This document shows, piece by piece, positions 25,826-35,762 of a stretch of DNA of 64,000 bases. The stretch covers positions 124,001 through 188,000 of the forward strand of contig JAXLVN010000001.1 in the NCBI GenBank assembly GCA_046328995.1. Reading direction: 5' to 3'. Position 1 is the stretch's first letter. Each line of letters begins with the position of its first letter. The notes under the pieces were generated by a model. That model was given only the letters and a program-made list of their open reading frames with translations. It did no database searches and was not told the DNA's origin. This DNA comes from JADJXV01 sp046328995. Lineage in GTDB: Bacteria > Bacteroidota > Ignavibacteria > Kapaibacteriales > UBA961. Made by a program: the position numbers and the translations under genes.

Positions 25826-28800
25826 ATGAAATCTCTAGTGACTTCTTTTTTCCTTCTCTTCCTTGGAGCATTGACCGCCATTGCCCAGCCCAAAATCTCC
25901 TACCTGATACCTGATATCGGTGCCATCAACATGAATACGTATGTCGAAATCATCGCTCCGAATGCTGCGACAGGTTCGTTTGGTAAAGACGGCCTTTATC
26001 TTAATAACAAAACAGACGCTGTACGGGTAGAGTGCTTACATGATAATGATACGAACAAGATAGTAATCGGTCCGGTCGTTGTTAGTTGGAATGGCCGCTT
26101 AGTCTCGACACAAATATTTGTGCGTCCGATAATAGCGAATGGAGTGCCGAATTCAGATAATTGGCAAAATCTCACTGCTGACTGGAGAATTCCGATACGG
26201 GTATTTGCCGGGGGACAGTATTCCAATGCTGATACCTTCTATATCGTGCGGCCATTTTCCTTTGGTGATAAAAGTGCCAATCCCGATCGAGTCATCGGGG
26301 CTGGGTCCCTTGGATTCCGTTCCCGCCGTGGCGCGATGATTGTCGATCGAATGCAGCTTGGCGATGGTACGTACACTGTTTCTACGTTTGATTGCGACCC
26401 CTTTACCAACGGTAATCAAGGGTATTTGCCGTGTATTATTTTAAGTAAAGGGAAGATAAGTGGTACTCAGAATACGATCATTTCAGTAGATGCAGATAAT
26501 AATAGAACAGGTAATGCGGGGCCCGGAGGTGGTGGAGGCGCTGGTTGCTTTTGTGATAATGGTAAAAGTACTAGTACAACACGTACCGATGGTGGCAATG
26601 GTTATACGGGAGGTTCAGCAGGCGGTATTAATATGTCAACAACCAGACAGCCAAATATCAAAGCTCTCGTAGGCGCGTCGACTGGTGGATTGAACATGGG
26701 AACTGCCGCAAGTCTCAACGAAACAAGAGGTGGTGACACTTCGATAGTTTACGAATCAGGTAGCGGTGGCACAGGACATCCGTTCGGTACATCAGGTGGT
26801 ATTTGTGTAAATGGCACTAATTGTCAACCCCCGGGAGGAAATGGAGGAGGAAGCGGGGCAATAAATAATGAACCGGGCGGAGGGGCTGGTTTTGCAACTG
26901 CAGGAAATAGTGCAAACCTAAGAAATAATGGAGGTGGTATAGTTGGAAATTCATGTATAATCCCATTTGCAGGAGGAAGCGGTGGTGCAAGTGGCAATCC
27001 ACAAGCATTTTTGATATCCTATGGTTGCTCTGGTGAAGGTGGAGGAGGTGGTGGTGCAATTTCCATATATGGTTACGAAGTTAAGAGTTTACAAGTTAAT
27101 GCGGTAGGAAGTAATGGAGGATCTACATCCGGTAGCGCTGCTCAGACTTCGTCCGGCGGGTCAGGTTCCGGTGGAGCTATCACCTTACAAAGCAAATCCT
27201 TAATGACCAATTGTAATATGATCAATGTCTCCGGTGGTTCTTCTTTTCCGGCCGGTGGCTCGGGACGATTTCGACATGATGCACCTGAAATGCTTCCAAG
27301 TATCTCCACAAACTTTTCCGGTTCGCTCTACAGAGGGCCGACAACCGATACACTTTCTATCATATCAAGAACAAGTTACCTTACGTTAAGTACAAATGGG
27401 CAAAAGTATAAACTGTTTATTAGAGGTGAAGGTGGAAACTGGGGTTATTTCGACGAGCAGACGATTCCAGCAGGACAAACCAGTGCATTTTTGGATTTGA
27501 CAGATCTTGTAAAATATCCTCAAACAAGATACTATCTTGTGATGATGCAGAGTATAGAATTTCCAAATACAGGTCAGTTTACTGCAGAGCCGGTATTAGT
27601 CATGTCTCAAGCGGCTGCCAATATACTGCGCATAGCAGACCAACCTATCATAGCAAGTGATACGGTGAAAACGATGCCGAATATCGTTTGCCCGACGGAT
27701 GTGTTTTATGATACGCTTCTCGTCAAGAATGAAGGAACGACAATGCTTATCATCGATTCGGCACGATTCCTCAAAGGTAATCAAGGGTTTACACTCGTTT
27801 CACCGCCGAAAGCCCGATTCCCAGGTTTTACGATTCCCCTCAAATCAGTCGATACATTCATTGTCCAATACAGCTTGCCGCCGGTGCCGGGTTCACAATT
27901 CAACGACACCCTCATGCTCTTTAACAATGACCCTGAAGAAGGAAAAAATCCATGGAAAATCAGCTATAGCGCTCAAAAAGATTCGGTTGCCGTTGCATTC
28001 CTGGATTTATCGGGGAATGGACGTATCGATACGGTTGATTTTCGTAAAGTCTGTATCGGGCCGGGACGCGATAATCTCTATTCCGTACGCCTGCTGAACC
28101 GATCGCCGCTTGTGATTACCAATGCCGATTTGTTGCTCGGAGATCAATCGAATTTCACTGCTACGATTAAAAATGGAACAATTCCCGTGGGATTTTCAGA
28201 AACGATTGACCTGATTTTTAAAGCACGTTCACGAGGTCGCATTGAAACGCAACTCATTGCAAAAATTAATAAATGCGGTTCGGCCGATACTATAGTGCTT
28301 ATAGCCGAAGGTATCGAGACCAAGCTGAATTTCGTTGGAACCGGACAGTTTTCGACCCTGAAAGTAGGAGATACGAAGCAAGTCACTATTATTCTGAAAA
28401 ACGAAGGAAGTGAAGTGGCGAGCATGCAGGCATTCCCGCCGCTTCCGGCACCATTTAGAATTGTGTCGGTCGTGCCTCCGTTACCGACTATTCTTCCTGC
28501 CGGCGGGGAAGTGGTCATTACGGCTGAATATACTCCGACGGTCGAGGGTGATGACTCGGCAGCACTGGTGGCAGTGTCGCTGTTCCAGGATGGCGGCTGC
28601 CGTGATACGGCAAGAATACTCCTTGCAGGGAAAGCAATTACATCGACAGTAAATATCTCCAAGCCATCGATTGATTTTGGTGTAGTACCACGCTGCGAAA
28701 CTCGTCTCGATTCGGTACGGCTGTCCAATGCCGGACCTGCGACACTCACAATCGGTGAACGTGCCGTGATTACGGGTACCAATGCGGCTGCATTCTCCAT

Positions 28801-30643
28801 TGTCAATCAACCGCAACCACCGAAAACCCTGAACGCCGGTGATAATGTCTTCTTTACTGTGCTTTTTTCACCGGATTTGGGGGTCAAGGGGCTGAACACC
28901 GCAATTCTCACTATCAAGACGGATAATAGTACTTCTCCGAGAATAGATATTCCGCTCAGCGCAATTACTCAATCGGTGGAGGTTGCAGTACCGGGGTATA
29001 TTAATGCAGGCACCGTACCGATCAACACATCAGCAAATAGCTCATTCACGCTGACCAATGCCGGTGGACTGACAGTGCGACTCAAGAATGTACGGAGCAC
29101 TGTATCGACGGTCAATCCATCGGGTGCGTCAATCGGTGCGACGGGTACGATCGGCTGTACGGTGAATTTCCCGGTCAAGTCAGCCGGTATCAACCGGGAC
29201 ACCATCTATTTTATATTTGATCAGCCCTGCGCCGATACACAGGTACTCGTAGTAGAAGTCACCGGGATCGAAGCAGCGCTTAGCTTCCGGAATGAACTCA
29301 ATTTCGGTGACGTGGCCTCCTGCGAGCAGCGCACCGATTCAGTATCGTTTACCAATACCGGTAGCGCAGATTTACAGATTACACAAATGGATATACAAGG
29401 CCCTGATGCAGGAGTTTTCCGTTTTGGTTCACCGCTCACGCTGCCTTTTACCCTCAAGCCGGCTACGAGCATCAGACGGGAAGTAGTGTTCAATCCTCAA
29501 CTGACGACCGATGGTGCCAAAAACGCTGAAGTGATGACGAAAGCAGTCATTAATGGCGTTACAACCAATGTTGTGACGCTGCTGCATGGCGAACGTAAAA
29601 GTGCAATCCTCGCTGCGCCGGAGAAAATTACGTTCGGTAGTATCGAGACTCAATCATCCGTGACTCAACGCCTGACACTCAGCAACAATGGCACTCAATC
29701 CATTAGCATATCCGGTTCGCGATTTAGTGTCGGCGGTAATGACTTTACGGCTGTACTCGAGCCGCCTCTTACTTTCCCGCTTACCCTTGCCCCCGGAGAT
29801 AATGCGTCACTTTTAGTCACCTTTACACCGATTCAGGAGCGTACCTGGATAGATACTATTCGTTTTACGCTCACGCAGCCCTGTACGGATGAACGTCTCG
29901 TTATTGTCACCGGTACCGGCCTGCCGAGTGTACGTACCGTGGTGCGACTCCCGGTCGATACCTCCGTTAGCCCAACGGCAATTGGCTATGAAATTCCAAT
30001 AACGGCAACGCTGAATCCATCGTCGCTTTCACTCAAGCAAGTATCTTTTATTGCTGAATTTACGTGTGACAAACGACTGTTTCTTCCTCTCTCAGTCTCG
30101 CGCGGGAAATTAACCTCCCGACTCGATCCTGCCACCGACCGGCGTATCGTCACGGTGGAAGTATCCGGTGTCGATGTCACGGCAGCCACACCGGTGCTCG
30201 TGCGCATCATCGGCAATGCACTACTGGGAAGTATTCCATCGGACTCGCTCTATTGGCGGAGCTTTACATGGACTGCCGGTACGACTGCACGGATTGACAG
30301 CGCAATTAACGGGTTCCTGGCACTCACTCTCTGCGAAGCAGGAGGGAAGCGACTGATATCCGATACATTGAAAACATTTGGACTTGCTGTACTATCAAAG
30401 CCCAATTCGGCCGAAATATCGCTGTCAGTGGCGACTGTTGAGCTCGGGCATCATTCGATCGAACTCTTCAACACGAGCGGACAATCGGTGCTGACGAAAG
30501 AGTGGGAAGTGACCGATCGTGGAGTTGCGGGACGATGGCAGGAAATTCCACTCGAAACGATGCATCTGGCTTCGGGGGGATATATCGTGGTGTTCAAATC
30601 GCCGTCGAAAATCAAAACAGAAAACGTGGTCATTATACGATAG
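25826..30643 (+). CDS. Giant secreted surface protein: Gly-rich region, choice-of-anchor-D repeats, T9SS sorting end
   Basis: Exported protein of 1605 residues. The signal peptide is MKSLVTSFFLLFLGALTAIAQ. Residues about 230-470 are extremely Gly/Ser/Asn-rich (for example GPGGGGGAGCF, GGNGGGSGAI, GEGGGGGGAISIYG). From about 600 to 1400 at least six choice-of-anchor-D / ASPM-SPD2-Hydin type Ig-like domains follow, marked by repeated phrases such as VRLSNAGPATLTIG, VSFTNTGSADLQIT and LTLSNNGTQSISIS with VLFSPD or VTFTP turns. The last 80 residues (IELFNTSGQSV...GGYIVVF...ENVVIIR) match a T9SS type A sorting domain. The preceding GTG two codons earlier was not used. An OmpA-family gene follows after 28 bp. 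Confidence 0.85.
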   Translation: MKSLVTSFFLLFLGALTAIAQPKISYLIPDIGAINMNTYVEIIAPNAATGSFGKDGLYLNNKTDAVRVECLHDNDTNKIVIGPVVVSWNGRLVSTQIFVRPIIANGVPNSDNWQNLTADWRIPIRVFAGGQYSNADTFYIVRPFSFGDKSANPDRVIGAGSLGFRSRRGAMIVDRMQLGDGTYTVSTFDCDPFTNGNQGYLPCIILSKGKISGTQNTIISVDADNNRTGNAGPGGGGGAGCFCDNGKSTSTTRTDGGNGYTGGSAGGINMSTTRQPNIKALVGASTGGLNMGTAASLNETRGGDTSIVYESGSGGTGHPFGTSGGICVNGTNCQPPGGNGGGSGAINNEPGGGAGFATAGNSANLRNNGGGIVGNSCIIPFAGGSGGASGNPQAFLISYGCSGEGGGGGGAISIYGYEVKSLQVNAVGSNGGSTSGSAAQTSSGGSGSGGAITLQSKSLMTNCNMINVSGGSSFPAGGSGRFRHDAPEMLPSISTNFSGSLYRGPTTDTLSIISRTSYLTLSTNGQKYKLFIRGEGGNWGYFDEQTIPAGQTSAFLDLTDLVKYPQTRYYLVMMQSIEFPNTGQFTAEPVLVMSQAAANILRIADQPIIASDTVKTMPNIVCPTDVFYDTLLVKNEGTTMLIIDSARFLKGNQGFTLVSPPKARFPGFTIPLKSVDTFIVQYSLPPVPGSQFNDTLMLFNNDPEEGKNPWKISYSAQKDSVAVAFLDLSGNGRIDTVDFRKVCIGPGRDNLYSVRLLNRSPLVITNADLLLGDQSNFTATIKNGTIPVGFSETIDLIFKARSRGRIETQLIAKINKCGSADTIVLIAEGIETKLNFVGTGQFSTLKVGDTKQVTIILKNEGSEVASMQAFPPLPAPFRIVSVVPPLPTILPAGGEVVITAEYTPTVEGDDSAALVAVSLFQDGGCRDTARILLAGKAITSTVNISKPSIDFGVVPRCETRLDSVRLSNAGPATLTIGERAVITGTNAAAFSIVNQPQPPKTLNAGDNVFFTVLFSPDLGVKGLNTAILTIKTDNSTSPRIDIPLSAITQSVEVAVPGYINAGTVPINTSANSSFTLTNAGGLTVRLKNVRSTVSTVNPSGASIGATGTIGCTVNFPVKSAGINRDTIYFIFDQPCADTQVLVVEVTGIEAALSFRNELNFGDVASCEQRTDSVSFTNTGSADLQITQMDIQGPDAGVFRFGSPLTLPFTLKPATSIRREVVFNPQLTTDGAKNAEVMTKAVINGVTTNVVTLLHGERKSAILAAPEKITFGSIETQSSVTQRLTLSNNGTQSISISGSRFSVGGNDFTAVLEPPLTFPLTLAPGDNASLLVTFTPIQERTWIDTIRFTLTQPCTDERLVIVTGTGLPSVRTVVRLPVDTSVSPTAIGYEIPITATLNPSSLSLKQVSFIAEFTCDKRLFLPLSVSRGKLTSRLDPATDRRIVTVEVSGVDVTAATPVLVRIIGNALLGSIPSDSLYWRSFTWTAGTTARIDSAINGFLALTLCEAGGKRLISDTLKTFGLAVLSKPNSAEISLSVATVELGHHSIELFNTSGQSVLTKEWEVTDRGVAGRWQEIPLETMHLASGGYIVVFKSPSKIKTENVVIIR

Positions 30644-30671
30644 AATTTTTCACAAGGAATGAAGAGAAACA

Positions 30672-32822
30672 ATGAATAGAAGTCGTTTTATCTTGGCAAT
30701 GGTGATATGGGGCCTGACCTCAGTGCCTCATCTTGGTGCGCAGGAAGCATCAGAACAAAAAAGTAGGGAACCCCTCTATTTCCTTGGTCTTTATGGTGCG
30801 TATAATCGAACGATTCACACGGCAGATTTCCGGGAGTTACCCGGTTTCCCGAATTGCTGTCCGAAGTTTGCGACAGCGACCGGAAGCGGCGTTTCCTTCG
30901 GTGGGCTCCTGGAATTCGAATTGACGCCGTTTTTAAAACTACAAACCCGCCTCGGATTCGGCACTTTCGGAGCAGACTTCTCCGTACCGGAAACGATTGG
31001 CAATACTCCCATTACGCAGAACGGACGCGATACGACTACACCGATTACCGTCGAACATTATCTTGGTTCGACGGTCAATGTAATGGGAATTGAACCTACT
31101 GTAGCGCTCAAGTTCCTCGGTGGATTCTACAGCCGTGTAGGATTCAATGCCGGGTATTTACTTGCCGGTAATTTCACGCAACGGGAGAAGATTCTCACAC
31201 CGGACAATGTGGTATTTCAAAATACCGGCAAAGCTGTTCGTAACGAAGCAGCCGGTGAAATCCCTGATAAAAATACCTTTCAATTCTCTGCAATCATTGG
31301 AATTAGTTATGAATTGCCGATAGGAAGCGGTGCATTTATTGAGCCCGATATCCGCTATGCATTGCCTATTACCAATCTAGCGGGAGTGAGCTGGAAGGTC
31401 GGCAGTCTGCAGCTTGGTGCGTCGTTGAAATTCCCAATCTTCCCGGCTCCTGTCATTACCCAAACCCGGGACACAGTCTATAAGCGCGATACGAGTGTTA
31501 CCGCGTCCCTCGGACTACAGAAGATGCGGATCACCAAGCAGAAAACGGATGTCGATGTGAGGACTGTGCGAGAAGGAACGGTTGATCATCAAACAACGAC
31601 CATCACCGAACATTTCCTCAAGGAAATTCCACTTAATTCAAAATTTGAACTTTCGATTGCCGGCTACGGTACCGAGAAAAATGGAGTGCGGCAGCCACAG
31701 CCGACGATTCGGATCGAGGAAATCGAAACCGAAGAAGGATTCCCGCTCCTGCCGCATGTATTCTTTATCGAAGGCAGCACGATGCTGAGTCAGACGGACG
31801 TTCATCAGCTCTCGCCGGAGAAGGCCGCGGAATTCAGCGAAGAACAATTACCGCGCAATACCCTCGAAATCTACAAAGATATGCTCAATATCATTGGGTC
31901 GAGAATGCGGAAATACCCGAGTTCGGCGATTACCATCACGGGTACGAACAATACCATCAACACCGACAAAACCACTCCGAATTTATCCCGCGACCGTGCT
32001 GAAACGGTGAAAAATTATCTGCAATCTGCCTGGAATATTGCGCCTGAGCGTATCAATATTGCCGCACAGAATTTACCGTCGAATGCTGCGAATAATACCG
32101 GGGATGACGGCCAGGTGGAGAACCGGAGAGCCGAGATTTCATCGAACGAACCCGAACTCCTCAAGCCTGTAATATTACGGGATATAGCACGGTCGGCCAC
32201 ACCACCGTTTATTGATATTGTGCCAACGGTGATTTCTGACTCGGGAATTAAATCCTGGGACATCCGTGTCGAGCAAAATGGACAGGAATTACGCTCGTAT
32301 CAGGGAACAGGATTGCCGACCACTCAGCGCTGGGATATTCTCGAGCAGCCGCAGCCGATCGTCGAAACACCGGTCAAGCTCACGCTCTCTGCGCTTGATG
32401 CGCTTGGTGTGAGAAAATCTACCGATACGACTCTTACCGTAAAGCAGCTTACGATTCGCAAAAAGCGGGAAGAATTGCATGACGATAAGAAAATTGAACG
32501 TTTTTCACTGATTGTCTTTGACTACAACAGCGCCACTTTGTCGAAATTAAACAAACAAATTCTCGAGGATGTCAAGCGCCGTATTCAGCCGAATTCAAAA
32601 GTCACGATCGCCGGCTATGCCGACCGAACGGGCGAGCAGGGGTATAATCAGGACCTGGCGTCTCGACGCTGCGTCGAAGTGCAGAAATTCCTCAATGTAC
32701 CGGCAGCGAATATATCGCTTATGCCGAAGGGAAGCAGTGAATTGATTTATGATAATACAACGCCTCAAGGACGGAGTTATTCCCGTACTGTACAAGTAGT
32801 TATCGAAACGCCGGTTAAGTAA
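30672..32822 (+). CDS. OmpA-family outer-membrane protein with two OmpA-like domains
   Basis: Exported 716-residue protein; signal about 1-23 (ending HLGAQE). Residues about 30-250 look like an outer-membrane beta barrel (LYFLGLYGAYNRTI, YSRVGFNAGYLLAG, FIEPDIRYALPI). Two peptidoglycan-binding OmpA-like modules follow: a degenerate one at about 397-495 (NLSRDRAETVKNYL) and a canonical one at about 610-712 (FDYNSATLSKLNKQIL, AGYADRTGEQGYNQDLASRRC). Between them is an Ig/TonB-like linker. The 28-bp gap after the giant T9SS substrate suggests one transcript and perhaps a joint surface structure. The order barrel-OmpA-OmpA is common in Bacteroidota. Function otherwise unknown. Confidence 0.85.
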   Translation: MNRSRFILAMVIWGLTSVPHLGAQEASEQKSREPLYFLGLYGAYNRTIHTADFRELPGFPNCCPKFATATGSGVSFGGLLEFELTPFLKLQTRLGFGTFGADFSVPETIGNTPITQNGRDTTTPITVEHYLGSTVNVMGIEPTVALKFLGGFYSRVGFNAGYLLAGNFTQREKILTPDNVVFQNTGKAVRNEAAGEIPDKNTFQFSAIIGISYELPIGSGAFIEPDIRYALPITNLAGVSWKVGSLQLGASLKFPIFPAPVITQTRDTVYKRDTSVTASLGLQKMRITKQKTDVDVRTVREGTVDHQTTTITEHFLKEIPLNSKFELSIAGYGTEKNGVRQPQPTIRIEEIETEEGFPLLPHVFFIEGSTMLSQTDVHQLSPEKAAEFSEEQLPRNTLEIYKDMLNIIGSRMRKYPSSAITITGTNNTINTDKTTPNLSRDRAETVKNYLQSAWNIAPERINIAAQNLPSNAANNTGDDGQVENRRAEISSNEPELLKPVILRDIARSATPPFIDIVPTVISDSGIKSWDIRVEQNGQELRSYQGTGLPTTQRWDILEQPQPIVETPVKLTLSALDALGVRKSTDTTLTVKQLTIRKKREELHDDKKIERFSLIVFDYNSATLSKLNKQILEDVKRRIQPNSKVTIAGYADRTGEQGYNQDLASRRCVEVQKFLNVPAANISLMPKGSSELIYDNTTPQGRSYSRTVQVVIETPVK

Positions 32823-32836
32823 TCCCAGGAGATGGT

Positions 32837-33598
32837 ATGCCGCAGGAAGACAAACCCAAAACAGTATTTATTACCGGTGCCGGTAAGCGCCTCGGTCGTG
32901 CATTTGCCTTGTATTTTGGCATGCGCGGATGGAATGTAGGAGTCCATTACTCGACCTCCTACGACGGAGCGAATCAGGTCGTACGCCTGATCGATCAAAT
33001 GGGTGAAGTTTCAAACGGTCAGCGGGGAATTGCACTCCGGGCTGATGTCCGCTCCAAAGCACAACTCGAAGCCGCCTTCGATACCTGCACGCGTCAGTTC
33101 GGCACGCCACCCGATGTGCTCGTCAATAATGCAGGAATCTTTCCTCCGCCAACACAACTCGCCAAAGTCTCCCGTTCGATGTGGGATGAAGTATTTTCGG
33201 TAAATGTCGCCGGTGAATTTATCGCCGCACAGCTTTTTGCCGGAATTGCTGCCGATAACGCACGGATTATCAATATATCCTCGCTTGGCGGACTCGAAGT
33301 GTGGAAACACCGCATACCCTACAATGTATCCAAGTCAGCCGTTATTCATCTCACTAAAGCACTTGCCCGCGAACTTGCCCCGAAAATTTCGGTGAATTGT
33401 GTGTGTCCGGGTGCTATTTCGATGCCGGATGAACCTACCAATAATGATAGCTCGATGATCGCTCCGACGCGAATTCCGATGCAACGGCACGGTTCGGCTG
33501 AGGATGTTTGCGAGCCCGTCTATTTTTTTGCAACCTGCTCACAATACATTACCGGACAAGTCATTACCGTGGACGGCGGCTATCATGATGCACGATAA
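32837..33598 (+). CDS. Short-chain dehydrogenase/reductase, pteridine-reductase-like
   Basis: NAD(P)-dependent oxidoreductase of the classical SDR family, 253 residues. The cofactor motif is TGAGKRLGRAFA (residues about 12-23), then NNAGIF and a catalytic set with Ser in NISSLGG, Tyr in PYNVSKSA and the Lys four residues later; VNCVCPGAI and the final ITVDGGYH close the fold. The TGAGKRLG form resembles bacterial pteridine reductases (FolM/PTR1), which would act on dihydrobiopterin or dihydrofolate, but SDR substrates cannot be read safely from motifs. It starts 14 bp after the OmpA gene. Confidence 0.87.
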   Translation: MPQEDKPKTVFITGAGKRLGRAFALYFGMRGWNVGVHYSTSYDGANQVVRLIDQMGEVSNGQRGIALRADVRSKAQLEAAFDTCTRQFGTPPDVLVNNAGIFPPPTQLAKVSRSMWDEVFSVNVAGEFIAAQLFAGIAADNARIINISSLGGLEVWKHRIPYNVSKSAVIHLTKALARELAPKISVNCVCPGAISMPDEPTNNDSSMIAPTRIPMQRHGSAEDVCEPVYFFATCSQYITGQVITVDGGYHDAR

Positions 33599-33642
33599 TG
33601 AAAACCATTGAAATACATCGAAAAACATTCGTAAAAAGTTCT

Positions 33643-33650
33643 TAATTTTG
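33643..33650 (+). promoter_or_regulatory. TAnnTTTG -7 element before the transglutaminase-like gene
   Basis: TAATTTTG, exact match. It contains the TTG codon that would be the longest possible start, so translation must begin further on, at ATG 33693. Confidence 0.5.
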
Positions 33651-33692
33651 AACAATAATCCTATAGTTTGGCACAATGAAAGCTCCAATTCC

Positions 33693-34571
33693 ATGTCTGC
33701 TCTGTACTCTGAAACTGAAATAATCACGCCGAATTTCCCGGAATTAGACGCTTTATTCCGCCTGCTCGACGACCCTGATACACAAGTGTCAGAGGCAATT
33801 CAATCGAAATTCATTGAATATGGCGGCGCGATAGTACCGGACTTGCGCAGCTTACTCGATAATGATCCAAGTGTTTTTACGCGAAGGAATTGCGAACAAA
33901 TTATTCAGACATTCCAGCTTCGCGCGCTCAATGAACTCAAGCAGTCGATTATCATCGCCCGACTTTCCGATACCGATATCGACCTCGAAAAATCCGTCGT
34001 TCTCCTCTCTCAATTCGGTTACCCCGAGACCAATCCCGCTGAAATCTCACTCCGCCTCGACGAAATCGCCCTCGACGCACATCACAGCTTTATCCGCAAT
34101 ACAAGCGCCAATGAGCTCACGCTCCTGATGAGTCTGAACGATGCGTTTTTTGAGCATGCGGGTTTCCGTGGAGCGACTCCTGAGTACAAGCCCGAACATT
34201 CCTATATGCACACGCTCATGCACGGGAAAAAGGGGATACCGATTTCGCTGTCTGCTACCTATATGTTGGCGGCGCAGAGAGTGGGAATTGAGCTTGAGGG
34301 AATTGGCATGCCATTGCATTTTATCGTGTATCATCCTATACTACATGTATTTATCGATGTGTTTAATTTCGGGGTATTTATCAGTCGTGAGGACTGCAAA
34401 CATTTTATCAGCCGTTCGAATTTTGATTATAATGATTCGATGCTCGAGAAAATCCCGAATACTGCTATTTTAATCAGGATGATACGCAATCTAATCTACG
34501 CACATTCCCGAAAAAATGAACATTGGGAATCGGACACGCTTCAAACGACGCTCGATGAAATATTGAAGTGA
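33693..34571 (+). CDS. SirB1 / transglutaminase-like family protein
   Basis: Cytosolic protein of 292 residues. The second half carries the SirB1/transglutaminase-like (DUF1347-type) core: LMHGKKGIPISLSATYMLAAQRVGI, GIGMPLHFIV and the following DVFNFGVFISREDC. In this family the catalytic Cys of real transglutaminases is often replaced; here the first motif has Ser (ISLSATY), so enzymatic activity is doubtful, while the His of PLHF is kept. The N-terminal half is helical, with HEAT-like character (AIVPDLRSLLDNDPSVFTRRNC). Start choice rests on the promoter element just upstream. Role unknown. Confidence 0.75.
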   Translation: MSALYSETEIITPNFPELDALFRLLDDPDTQVSEAIQSKFIEYGGAIVPDLRSLLDNDPSVFTRRNCEQIIQTFQLRALNELKQSIIIARLSDTDIDLEKSVVLLSQFGYPETNPAEISLRLDEIALDAHHSFIRNTSANELTLLMSLNDAFFEHAGFRGATPEYKPEHSYMHTLMHGKKGIPISLSATYMLAAQRVGIELEGIGMPLHFIVYHPILHVFIDVFNFGVFISREDCKHFISRSNFDYNDSMLEKIPNTAILIRMIRNLIYAHSRKNEHWESDTLQTTLDEILK

Positions 34572-34608
34572 TAGGATGGTGGTTGGTTGAGACGGTAGAT
34601 AAAAATCA

Positions 34609-34704
34609 CGTAGGGGCGAATTGCATTTGCCCCAGTCGTGCAGGTAGGGCGAATCCGATTGCCTCTGTCGTGCGAGGCAGGGGCGAATGCAATTCGCCCC
34701 TACG
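34609..34704. repeat. Palindromic intergenic element with perfect 19-bp arms
   Basis: Left arm CGTAGGGGCGAATTGCATT (34609-34627) and right arm AATGCAATTCGCCCCTACG (34686-34704) are exact reverse complements. The 58-bp centre contains GTCGTGC twice and a further GGGCGAAT copy. No coding potential. This build is typical of small non-autonomous palindromic repeats found between genes in many bacteria; only one copy is in the window. Confidence 0.85.
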
Positions 34705-34772
34705 ATAATATATCTAATAAAATAAAGTGGTTATACGGTAAATAAAGTTCATATTTTAGCAGGAGAAAAGAT

Positions 34773-35759
34773 ATGCAAGCAGAATTACAACAACTCGAAG
34801 ACCTGAAACGCGATCAGATTATTAATAGTCGCGGCGTTTCCTACACAGAATTCAAAAAAACGCTCACTCCGAAATATGCGATGGCATGGCGGGATATTTG
34901 TCTCGGCTATCTTGCGCTCATCCTCACCGGCTATGGGGCTGTGTGCATGGACCGCTATTATCCTTCGAGCTGGATGCCGCTCACGATCATCGTCTGCGCG
35001 ATGCTTTTTGGGTATATTCATCAGTATATTCAGCTCTTTTTGCATGAAGCGGCGCATTATAATCTCGCCAAAGACCGGAAGAAAAATGATAAACTTGCTA
35101 ATATCTTTATCGGGTCAATTGTCGGACAAGACATCAAAATGTACCGTCCGATTCATCTGATGCATCACCGTCATCTCGGAACGCCGGAAGATACCGAACA
35201 TTCTTATTTTGATGCACTTACATTGAAATTTATCATTGAGTCGCTCACCGGAATTCGCGTGATTAAAGTGCTTACCCATCGTGAAAAAACCTTGCAGGCG
35301 CGTCCTACTCCCGGCGGGGACGAACCGAAAAAAAGTACATTCGGTATGCAGTTCATCCTTGGAGCGCTCATTAATGGTACGATCGTCGTTGGCGCTGCGC
35401 TTCTCGGTTGGTGGTCACTCGCAATTTCCTGGTCCATTGGCTTTTTAATTGTTTTTCCGTTTTTTGGTTCGGTGCGTCAATTGCTCGAGCATCGCAGCGA
35501 AGCCGCTCAAAATTCAGTGGATTACTCCAAAACCGCGCATGGACAGACGAACCGGATGTTCGGCACCGGTATTATCGCGTCCACGCTTGGCGCGGCGGGC
35601 TTCAACCGTCATTTGCTCCATCATTGGGAAATGCAGCTTTCCTATACTATTCTTCGCGATGTCGAGGAATTCCTGATGGATACGCAGGCAGCGCCGATTC
35701 TTGAAAAGTCACGCACAGGATATTTCCGCACTTTTGCTCATTTATTTGCTTTAAAATAA
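34773..35759 (+). CDS. Fatty acid desaturase family protein
   Basis: Membrane di-iron enzyme of the fatty acid desaturase/hydroxylase superfamily, 328 residues. Three histidine clusters are visible: HEAAH (residues about 91-95), HHRH (about 130-133) and HLLHHW (about 288-293), with pairs of membrane segments before and between them. The insertion of double bonds or hydroxyl groups into lipids is the family role; the lipid is unknown. RBS AGGAG lies before the ATG. It is followed after 3 bp by a methyltransferase gene, so the two are surely co-translated and may act on the same lipid. Confidence 0.9.
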   Translation: MQAELQQLEDLKRDQIINSRGVSYTEFKKTLTPKYAMAWRDICLGYLALILTGYGAVCMDRYYPSSWMPLTIIVCAMLFGYIHQYIQLFLHEAAHYNLAKDRKKNDKLANIFIGSIVGQDIKMYRPIHLMHHRHLGTPEDTEHSYFDALTLKFIIESLTGIRVIKVLTHREKTLQARPTPGGDEPKKSTFGMQFILGALINGTIVVGAALLGWWSLAISWSIGFLIVFPFFGSVRQLLEHRSEAAQNSVDYSKTAHGQTNRMFGTGIIASTLGAAGFNRHLLHHWEMQLSYTILRDVEEFLMDTQAAPILEKSRTGYFRTFAHLFALK

Positions 35760-35762
35760 GGT

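Noticed and set aside
25449..25871. 140-codon minus-strand open frame
   Set aside because: It overlaps the start of the giant surface-protein gene, has no RBS, no recognisable motif and odd composition rich in Arg, Cys and Trp.
33648..33692. Longer transglutaminase-like protein starting at TTG 33648
   Set aside because: The TTG lies inside an exact TAnnTTTG promoter element, so it would be upstream of the transcript; ATG 33693 is preferred.
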